A DNA stretch of 64,000 nucleotides, taken from the NCBI GenBank assembly GCA_933228895.1, contig OW121846.1, positions 45,712,107-45,776,106 on the forward strand, written 5' to 3'. A model generated the notes under the pieces. That model searched no databases. It was not told the origin of the DNA and worked only from the letters and a program-made list of their open reading frames with translations. Each line of letters starts with the position of its first letter. Within the stretch, counting starts at the first letter, position 1. This DNA comes from Platycnemis pennipes (lineage: Eukaryota; Arthropoda; Insecta; Odonata; Platycnemididae). The translations under genes and the position numbers were made by a program. Shown here piece by piece: positions 55,160 through 64,000 of the stretch.

Positions 55160-55420
55160 TGGAAGTATGGAGCGAAACCCAGCGTTAGTATTACACTATT
55201 CTCAACAAAAGGAGCTAAGGGATCCACGGTTATATGTCCCATCTCGTGGACGGAGTACTGCATTGTACTTCTCACCGATAACAATCAATTACGTCCCTGC
55301 ATACCATTGAAAACCCTCTGCTACAGCCAGGGTTCAAACTCGGGTCCTCGACATTGGTAGCCAGTATTCCATCCAAACACAAACACATTAGTACTCCACA
55401 CAAGAATTCCACACAAACCC
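55160..55420 (-). repeat. tRNA-derived SINE, family A (minus copy)
   Basis: Plus strand: GAAACCCAGCGTTAGTATTA, GGGATCCACGGTTATATGTC, CATCTCGTGGACGGAGTACT, CAGCCAGGGTTCAAACTCGG (antisense box B), TCCATCCAAACACAAAC. Near complete. Confidence 0.68.
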
Positions 55421-56599
55421 GATCCTTGGGGTATATTTGAGTGAAGGGTTAGTCGGAAACATCATGGTATTCACTAAGGTTAGTTGTACATTAGGTGAAA
55501 AATACTAAGCAGAGAAGGGCGAAGAAATTATCTTTGATACCGGTGGCGGTTATTTTCAACTGCAAAAAACATAATTCTTGGATGCAGGACAAAATGAGAT
55601 TTTTTAGAATGAAAATATCATCCATTTACTGTCCTACATATGTCTTGCAAATCCCAACGATAACTCGTAATGTCTAATGGGTATTTCATAAAAAGACGTG
55701 CAGTACAGAATTGCAATATGACTAAACTGATAAACTTAATGCCTTTTTCCTCGGAATTCAAGATTTAAGTTAGGATTAGTGGATAGGTGTATAATTTTCT
55801 ATTAATCCTGTCCCGAATAAGAACGGCATGCAAGTTTTAACGGTTCAAGTTCAGTTTAGTTTTCATACGATATTGGTACTATTGTTGATTTAGAATATTA
55901 CGCCGAAGCCCTAATTTTTTAATCCTATTAATTTGAATTTAGTGTGTAGATCATTGAGAGTAGGATGTTATCAACAAATGATATCATCTGGATCATGTTT
56001 CCAGAACACTCATATTGTAGTTTAAATTACTTGTTAGGGTTTGGGGACGAGGAAATTATTTTCATTCCATGGGTAAAGTATTTGAAAGTTTTCCAAATCT
56101 GGAAGGGGATTAGCGAAGTTGATAATATTGTAGACCATTAAAACCACAAACGTTATTTCTTTGTTTGATATTTCTTGCGGTGAGTAATCAGCACTCCATT
56201 ATCCTGCCACACATGCACACATACGTTCTTCGCCAAGGAAGCGACCGATAGTGGACGATTATTTTCCTAATGTAAGGGAATTTGGAATTGAGAGAAGGAA
56301 ATAAAAGCTGTGGTCGGCTGAAAAGGAACCTGGCGTGGCATTAACATACTCATAACGAAAGTCACAAGAGTTTATATGGAAGAAACAGAAAGAAATTTAA
56401 AGAAGACTAGTCTACAGGATAATGACCAGATATCACCTGAACATTGATCATGGGAAAACTAAGATATTAGTGTGCAATAGAGAGAATAGGCCAATACCAA
56501 TGTTTAAGTAGGAAAACTGAAGCTTGAGAAAGTAACTGAGTGATATATAATCCGAGAAGCCGAGTAACCAGCAATGGACGAAATAGGGAATAATTGTAA
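55421..56599. other. no recognised feature
   Basis: AT-rich, no gene or repeat family supported. Confidence 0.35.
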
Positions 56600-57105
56600 G
56601 TAGAATAGTGAAGGCGAAAAGAGTATTTTACCAAATTAAGATTACAGCTGGAAATACGAGGAACATACCATTAGAGCGTACACCCGGAGCATGTTTCTGT
56701 ATAGCAGAGAGGCATGGACAATAAAAGCAACAGAGAGGTCAAGGCTGGAAGAGTATGAATAGTGGTGCTACAAAAAGCTGATGAAGATTAAATGGATCGA
56801 CCGAGTGACAAACGAAGAAGTTCTAAGAAGAGTGGGATAAAAGAGAAGTTAAATGAAAACTTTAAAAGAAGAAGAGAAAAGGTATTCGGACATACCTTGA
56901 GGCATGATGGCCTAATGACAATCGTCGAGAGACAAGTGGACGGGAAAATTGGCGAACACATGCCTCGCGTGAGATACGTAGACCAAATAATGAAGGGTGT
57001 GGAAGAGAAGAACTACGCATGTAAATATGAAGGATTTAGTCGATAGTAGAATCAAGTGAAAAGCTGCATTAAAGCAATCTTAGGACTTTTGACTGATGAT
57101 GATGA
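56600..57105 (+). pseudogene. non-LTR reverse transcriptase C-terminal remnant (longest copy, TGATGA tail)
   Basis: Plus-strand pieces in order: LYSREAWTIKATERSRLEEY (near 56700, one frame), KLMKIKWIDRVTNEEVLRRV, then GHTLRHDGLMTIVERQVDGK (56900 region) and MPRVRYVDQIMKGVEEKN. It ends with a CAGTCAAAAG-complement context and GACTGATGATGATGATAAC. Frameshifts separate the pieces. This is the most informative copy for building a family consensus. Confidence 0.75.
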
Positions 57106-57184
57106 TAACGGTGGCGATTTTTAATGTAAATAGCCGATGGAATAATGAAATGAAATCCGTGCTGAAATTGACACCGGCGTTGTG

Positions 57185-57285
57185 CTGAAAAATCAGCCAT
57201 TGGCGAGACTCAAACTGAGATCCTCTGGATGGGATGTCAGCGCTCCAGCTACGGCAGAAACCCGATCCCCTGTACATCATCCCCG
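57185..57285 (-). repeat. tRNA-like SINE head
   Basis: Antisense head on plus: AGCCATTGGCGAGACTCAAA, CTGAGATCCTCTGGATGGGA, CGGCAGAAACCCGATCCCC, parallel to other family-A heads. Confidence 0.45.
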
Positions 57286-58059
57286 ATAGCATTTCCGGAG
57301 GATGTGGTTACTCCGTAATAAGTCATGTCGCTTGGGTCAGTGGTGAGCGTCTTGCTGAGAATGCCGTCATGCAACTCTTCCGAGGTGCTGGTTGTCGCGG
57401 TTGCGGCCATGTACGGCGCTACATAACGACGGAGAGATGACTTTACTTCATGGATGGGAAAATCGGTTTCAGTTTAACTACTGCGTTGTTATGGAACTCG
57501 GTTCCGTGAAAAAAAGCAGTTAGGTTGTGGCTCATTGCAATCCTTCAGGTGAGGCCGCGGACATTGTGTCTTCTAAATTCTGAACATTAAGGCGATATTG
57601 TGCGTAATCAAAGCGCACTCAGAAATAACTAAAATGTGCAATATCCACAAATCAGTTGTGGATTATTTATTGAAATATTTTTAGATATGTCCCATGTTCT
57701 TTATATATGAGTCGGTATCTTTTGTTAATAGGTAGCATTGCAAAGGGATAGGTTGGAGAAATATTGTTAGTCTGTAGCTCACGGAGGATGTTTTAGCATC
57801 ACTATCCCATGCATTCTAGGGAACCGTCACCTTGCATGCATTTCTGATGAGAGGAATTAAATTTACACTCACTGTCACTCGTAATAAAATACCTTGTATG
57901 CAGAAATTAAGTGAAAATAAGACGCATAATGCATTGAATCATTTAATAAACCTTTGAATCACTTAAGATACACAAGTACCTTTTGTTGTAGCCTTTGTTC
58001 TATCTTAAATTGAGCATAAATAAATCAATTCCTTTCTATCTCGCAATGTATCTTCATTT
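57286..58059. other. no recognised feature
   Basis: Includes a short hairpin ATCCACAA / TTGTGGAT at 57643-57663. No gene. Confidence 0.35.
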
Positions 58060-58500
58060 TCTAATCTGCCATAGTACGCAGGTGTTTTTAAATATGCATT
58101 CAAAAAAGTTTTGCACCTTAGATACCAGCAAGAGACTTATTTTGTATTTTAACCAACGATCTGATAATGATTCCAAACGTAATATTTCTAATAAGTTTGA
58201 CCTACTGATAGACTTATATATCATATAAAAAACTTTTAACATACACACTGCGCGCGGTCTAGTTCTATAATTTGGCTCTATTCATTTGGAACCCACGCAC
58301 TCGTTGTATTTTTAAAGTTGGGCATAACCAGAGGAAAAGTATATTCATGATGGAGTTATCAAGTCGAAAAAGACATCGCCCGTTTTTCTTCTCGTTAAAT
58401 TTCATTAGTACTCTTTTAATGCATCCCAGCTTTCTGCTGGCTCCAAAGCATATCTCGCTGGTGTTTCCCTCACGTTAAATCTTTAATGGCTATAGCTTAT
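58060..58500 (-). pseudogene. CR1/L2-type LINE fragment, old
   Basis: Plus strand, antisense: ATCTGCCATAGTACGCAGGT, CAACGATCTGATAATGATTC, TAGTTCTATAATTTGGCTC, GGAACCCACGCACTCG, AGTACTCTTTTAATGCATCC, CCCTCACGTTAAATCTTTAA. The order follows the RT C-terminus. It shares a variant block with 2636-2800. Many indels. Confidence 0.68.
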
Positions 58501-58665
58501 AAATATTTTACTGATTTAATAATAATTACTTTGATTTTACAGTTGTCAAACGATAACTCCAGTAAAATGCTACTTTTTCAAAAAAATTAAGGATACACAC
58601 ATTAGCATTAACTAGAGTTAGTTATCAATTAACCTTCACTATATAGGTTCGGAAGGTTTTGCGAG

Positions 58666-58790
58666 CATAAAAGGAAAACACGAGCCAAATCCACAAAAAT
58701 AATTAACTTTACTATGACCCGGGTTTCTCTGTATTTCAAAATCATCTAGTTTATTATGTTTGTGGATTTCTCTCGTGTTTTCTTTCTATG
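58666..58790. mobile_element. foldback element with hammerhead-like core
   Basis: Arms of 43 bases at 58666-58708 and 58748-58790 (shared GAAAACACGAG, AAATCCACAAA). The loop, on the minus strand, carries GATGA, a possible stem II, GAAACCCGGGTC and ATAGT. The long arms correspond to stem I of a type-I hammerhead. Confidence 0.55.
58711..58749 (-). ncRNA. hammerhead-ribozyme-like motif, decayed
   Basis: Minus strand: CTAGATGA (core with one extra A after CT, or a mutated CTGATGA), TTTTG-AAATA-CAGA (stem II), GAA, ACCCGGGT (stem III, identical to the 10.5-kb motif), C (position 17), ATAGT. G8 and G12 equivalents are present. The inserted A in the CUGA box probably impairs it. Confidence 0.35.
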
Positions 58791-61625
58791 TAATCATGTT
58801 TCGCTTCCACTCCATATCGCCAGAATCTTAAGAATTAGTTTTTCAAACACTTCTTCTTGTGCGGGTTGTGTTCTCCTGGAGTGGGTTTTCGAGTAATGGA
58901 TATGAGTCTTTTATCCATATAATTTTCTCACATCTACATATACCTTTCCATGCATATTTTAGTGCAGTGTACCATTTTATTAGTCTTTATTTTGCATGCC
59001 TCATTTGATTTGCTGCATTTTGGGTACCTACACGAATAGAAAAAAAGGGCGAGCTCAGAAGAATGAAAAAAGGATTTGATTCCCTGTCCAAAAAATGATC
59101 ATTTGATGTTAATTTTTTTGCTTTAATCGGTGCCGCAATTGTCGCCACCCATGGAATTATTCATAAAGAGGTGATTATGTGCTTCAAGCTTTAGAGAAAC
59201 CTTGATATGTTTTAGCCAAAATAAGAATGGCATAATTTAGGGCGTTTAGTGAATTAGATGCGTATGTAAAATGTGAAAACCAGTTTATTTGAGTGGCAAA
59301 AGTGCCTTGCATAAGAAGAAATGCTAAACATAGCAAGATATACTATTCCAATATTATATTCACAGAATGAGAGGAATGTTTCCCCAGTGGAAAACAAGTA
59401 TAAGAACGTTTTGTTTTCGAGAGTTGGCGTCAAAAACACCACAACAGACGTTCATGGCTGACCGCAAGGTTAAATTAAATACCATTGGGCTGTACTAGTC
59501 ATTTTACATCCAAAGTATGAACTAGAAATTTCAGCTTAAGGGCTAGTGAATTGGTTTAAATACGTGGCTGCAATAATCCTAAATCGTATTTTTGCTTAAA
59601 CCAGGTTTTGTAAAACTTCAAGTTTCAATGCTGTTGAGCTGAAATCTTGAAGAGTTTTTCACTCACCAAGATGCGTGATGTGCCATGAGGCCAAAATATG
59701 GCATCTACAAGATTGCTGTGACTAAGATAGTTGGGGTGAAATGAATATGAATGTATATTTAACATTTCATACCCAGAGTGTGGGAAAATATAAGTATCTT
59801 TTTTCATAGATTGTAACAATAACTTTCTTCTCTCCAGCCTGTAGACAGCTCCTCAGTTTAGAGCATAAGGTTTCGAGGAAAGGGCTGGAATGCTAGCAAC
59901 ATTTTTTCCTGCAAAATTATTTTCCGTCTTGAAGTATTTTTCATGTACAGTGGAATTATAAAATAAATCCAAAGTAACATATTCCATTGCCTTAGTTGTA
60001 ATAATGACAGAAAAATATTATTTGCGATGAAAATGAATATTTGAGTTGCATTCTTCGAGCAGCGCTTAGAAAATCTATGAAAAAATTGAAATTATGCACA
60101 CCCGCTGTTAATCCTTGAATCATTACTTTCATTTCTTCATGAATATGTTGTGTGCTCCAGTGTTACGTTGTTTCTGTCATGCACAAGATATAACTGGCGA
60201 ACGAAAAACCTAAATCTAATATTAGCCATTATACCTCTTTCCCCGATTGGACACTATTTTGGGATTAATATTTTTTGTAAATTATAGGAGAATAAAGCAA
60301 GAAAAACAAACAATTTATAATAACAAAATTTTTTTTGTGATCAAATTTAATATAAATTGGTTATTTATGCTAAATGATGATTTATATTAGTTGATGTCTG
60401 AGCTGAGTCCTGAGTAGCGAATACGGCTGTTTCCTAGTATTTTTTATTGCCTTGATCGAAAGTTTATAACCTCTGCAGTACGGAATCTAAGCCATTCGAT
60501 TTTTAAATGACTGTACGTATTTTTCCTCATTAATTACAAAGTAAACACAATCAACGGCGCGAAAACGCGACGGCAAACAAATGCATGTCGGTAAATCGTG
60601 TGACGTGACAATCTTTCCCCTACCTTCCACTAGGTTGTGCTACGGACGCTTCCAAGCTGACGGTGAACTCCGTTAAAGCTTATTAGCTAGTATCGGGGGT
60701 ATATTTATTCAGTTATTTTATTGTGGTTAACTTTTATTTATTTAAAACTATTTATTCAGTTGTTTCATCTAAAAACTGCCTATAAAACGACTATTAATAA
60801 TATGTTTAACGGAGGAGACTTTTCGAACTTTGATAGTTTTCATAGGCTATTATTTATACATATTCTCTAGAGCTGAGGGACTCTGAAATACAAGGATACT
60901 TTCAGGCGACGAATATTTCCTACGCTTTGCAACGTAATATATAAACCTGTTACGTCAGCAAGAAGGACGCGCGCCCCGCCATTTCTGAGTTTTTTTTAAT
61001 GGATTAAAATTAACATGTAACTCTCTATTAAACTGGGAATTCTCAATCCAAACTCATTGCGTAAAATGAATACATTTATGGCAGAGCACGAATCGCAATT
61101 AATGAAGTGTGTTTTCATTGATGAAGGAAACTACCCTATTTTGGGGTCCTGTTTAGAAAATTTGGCGCAGTGACTAAAATGTGTTTTTTGATGTATTAGT
61201 CTTTTTTACGCTCCTGTGATTTTTTTCCTGTAATTATGGACAGGAGAAGAAAAATCGTGGGCCTACAGTGCGATGATTGCATTTGGACGAAGGTCACTGT
61301 TCTAAAAGCTCCGTGTTATAAGTGAACATTACTTACAAGATACAGTTTGCTGAGCAAAATCATTAGATTTTTTTACCTTCTGGCTTAACTACAAAATTAA
61401 TCTTCTATCTCGATTAGGGAGATTTATATTTCTGCTCACCGTTAAACTAACAGCTTATTCGTAGTGTTTCCTGCATCGGGCTATTATTTGACCTCCTACT
61501 CCCGAGAGCAGCAAATTATCAGGAATGGGAAAAGTGAAATTGATCGTTTGAGAGTAAGCATGAGCCAAGCTTGTTATCATCGTCCCATCGAACGGATAAA
61601 AACCGACACGATACCGACCTTTTCA
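58791..61625. other. no recognised feature
   Basis: About 2.8 kb of AT-rich DNA. No domain in any open frame and no repeat family recognised. Confidence 0.35.
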
Positions 61626-61628
61626 ACC

Positions 61629-62310
61629 TCTGCATCTACATAAAACCCTCCAAGCCACATCATCTAAGGGGCAGTGAACTGCCACCGAGAATGCATAAAA
61701 AAGAGTTTACATTCACAATCTTACAGGTATAAATATACTATTCCGCGCGTGCACTACATAGTAGCTACTTTTGATTCAATTAAATTTATTTCTCTTCCGA
61801 GTAATGAAATAACTATTGATAAATCAGCAATTTTTTTAAACAAAAAATAAATGTATATTTCCCAAGTGTGCAGGAGTTAAAAATACTAAGATGTTACGAA
61901 ATCCACTTCAGAAACTCCACCTACATCAAAATTTACAGAAACTCTTAGAATTTTCGCCTATCACCTTCACGGTACATAATCCAATGCTTTCCCTAATTTT
62001 ACGCAAAATAATGGGCTCTTAATCCTTTGTTACCATCTATTATTATTATATATCTCTCTATTTTTTTCTTCGCGATCTAACCTACTATAGTGCAATGATA
62101 TTTTTGATATTTTTGTTATATATTTCGGGAACACTTCCGCCTTAAATTTCTCCAGAAAAGTTTTCTTCATTTGAACATACAATCTAATAATTATTTCTAT
62201 CCTAGTCCCTAAAATAATATTGCTACCTTGCTAAACCTATCGTAATACTTTTAAACAAACCAAGCTATCAAACTTAAGTGTTGAATTCTACCTCGAGCAC
62301 AAAATTTGTC
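61629..62310 (-). pseudogene. CR1/L2-type LINE, old and heavily decayed
   Basis: Plus strand: CATCTACATAAAACCCTCCA, a shortened tail block, TATCTCTCTATTTTTTTCTT, AACCTACTATAGTGCAATGA, CAATCTAATAATTATTTC, CTAAACCTATCGTAATAC. The order matches antisense 3' UTR to RRAARFV region. Many changes. Confidence 0.6.
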
Positions 62311-62754
62311 TTGTGTATGGGGTAGCTGCTAAGATTGTGTAGTGTCATATAAAACTTTAGACGCCAGAGTGGATAACAATCAAGTGTACAACATCTGCTA
62401 GAAATGGTTCAAATTTAGGTGATTTTATGATTACCATATGACATATTTTGCTATGGCAATTTCAGCGTATGATAAAAGGAAAAAATATCTGTATCGTCAG
62501 TGTTCAGAAGATCATCGGGAACTTTTAGGTACTCCTTGTGCCAACAGACATATTGTGCCACTCTGATACTCAGTAATTCACGCGGCTACTAAGACAAGTC
62601 AACTGCTGGGTGTACGGTAGATGGTTAATTATCAACGGGTGTGAACCATGTGCACACACTATTACTTAAAAAAAACTACTCGATTACTTTTGCCACGAGT
62701 TTACTTTTAATATTATTGTACAAGAACTAGCAAGCTAAGCACTAATATTGAATA

Positions 62755-62889
62755 TTAAATAGTGTAGTTCTAACTACTATATTAAAACTATTCCTTTTTT
62801 ATGCATGATATGTAGTGCATGTTTGGTGAGCAATCACCCCCTGCCACACACCCTTGTGGTGGCTTGCAGGGTATTATGTAGATGTAGAT
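62755..62889 (+). repeat. LINE subfamily B 3' end, 5'-truncated
   Basis: AAATAGTGTAGTTCTAACTA, TTATGCATGATATGTAGTGC, CAATCACCCCCTGCCACACA, GGCTTGCAGGGTATTATGTA, GATGTAGATTG. Near-identical to 53140-53270, so recent. Confidence 0.88.
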
Positions 62890-64000
62890 TGTAAATATAT
62901 GATTAAACATATATATTGAGCAATCAGTCACAGTTTAATTGTATTCCTTTCAATATTTTTAAGTTTTAAAGCAACGTAATTATCACTTGTCTGCAGTTAG
63001 CGTTTATGTCAAATAATTGTTTGTTTGATTTCATTTTTGCGACGTGAAATTTCAACTGCTGCCGACGAAACATAGCGCCTACATAAACGGGTGGTAGATG
63101 TTCACGAAGCATTAAAAACTGTGCCATTATTGTTTATACAGATATGTCTAAATAGCTACGCTTTATGTCTTAATTATTTTTTACACAACGTTTGATTTAT
63201 GCATTGTTGTGTCATCATCCTTATCAAATATATTATCAGTACTCTTTGTTCATTGGTCCTATATCCGATTCCATGTATTTTGTTGAATAATGACCTCAAA
63301 CTCCTCAAGAACTACCAAATGTTCCGTATATGACCCTTGTAAAGCCTTCACATCATCACATTACCACCCTATCACCTAAAATACATTTTTTCGCATTTCC
63401 CTTTCCCCTCACATTTTCCCTCCGCAAAAGCTTTTTACATCCCGCAACATATCGTTTCACATATAACATAGGATTAATTCTTAATTAAGGGAATGCAGGA
63501 AACCTCCAAGTACATTTTGGTATTCATGACGGGAGGCGTCAAGTTGACAAACACTTAAGATGGGATTTGAGTATGAATTTGGGCTAATCTCGCGATTAGG
63601 ATTGACAAGGCCATGAGATGTAACCTTAACAGCAGGGGCATCTTGTAATCTGATACACTGGGGTGTGATGAGAGATAATCACGTAAAAAGATAAAGCAAT
63701 ACCCTTGTTTGATTATCCGACAGTGGAAGTAAATGAACATTAAAATTAGCTATCAGATATAAGAAAAATAATCACAAATATTAATTCCATGTTAAAGAGG
63801 AATCATCAGTCAGATAACTTTTTTTCGGCATTAAGAGAAATTCCAAAACATAAAGCCCGATGCCGTCAGTATTGGTGACAGTTCACCGTGGCTATAGATA
63901 CACTAGTGATGCACGAAACTTTTAATATTTCAATTCGCGTTTTATCCGTCTTCTCGACATTTGAATTATTTTCCAGGGATTGGTCCATATTCTGAAATAG
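62890..64000. other. no recognised feature
   Basis: No supported gene or repeat to the end of the window. Confidence 0.35.

Noticed and set aside
1..64000. CRISPR array, bacterial operon, prophage or replication origin
   Set aside because: No regularly spaced direct repeats, no prokaryotic gene organisation; all content points to a eukaryote.

Overview
The window looks like intergenic or intronic DNA from a large, repeat-rich arthropod genome, probably an insect. The reasons are: no dense gene packing, no bacterial-style operons, no intact host gene, and several animal non-LTR retrotransposon families. The most frequent family is a CR1/L2-type LINE whose 3' end carries a conserved block (CCCTGCCACACACCC then GGCTTGCAGGGTAT) followed by a TAGATG microsatellite. 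There are also many tRNA-derived SINEs and small inverted-repeat elements. I have not tried to name a species.

Layout. 0-10 kb holds SINE pieces, old LINE fragments, a foldback MITE (7.34-7.64 kb), a head-to-head SINE pair (7.8-8.13 kb) and one weak exon-like reading frame (9.06-9.2 kb). 10.4-10.77 kb holds a large inverted repeat whose two arms each carry a hammerhead-ribozyme-like core. 11-23.5 kb carries LINE and SINE fragments, a hAT-like MITE with 8-9 bp target duplication (14.74-15.03 kb), a Harbinger-like 505-bp MITE with TAA target duplication (16.80-17.31 kb), a short repeat inserted in a LINE tail (19.68 kb), and a tRNA-like sequence inside a foldback (20.07 kb). 24.68-26.60 kb and 30.67-34.64 kb are two young copies of one LINE subfamily, about 97-98% identical in protein by eye. 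The second keeps an open 1011-residue endonuclease/reverse transcriptase and an esterase-type ORF1 truncated at its 5' end. 35-50 kb is mostly unrecognised sequence with SINEs. 50.37-53.27 kb is a nest of LINEs inserted in LINEs that forms an inverted repeat of about 0.9 kb per arm. 53.3-64 kb has SINEs, a CG-rich stretch (54.0-54.7 kb), old LINE pieces and a second hammerhead-like foldback (58.67-58.79 kb).

The only convincing protein-coding sequences are retrotransposon ORFs. The tRNA-derived SINEs have no transposition proteins of their own. In general such SINEs depend on a partner LINE, but which LINE serves them here cannot be read from the sequence. The most interesting structural signal is the pair of inverted hammerhead-like motifs at 10.5-10.7 kb and the related motif at 58.7 kb, which resemble ribozymes reported in Penelope-like retroelements.
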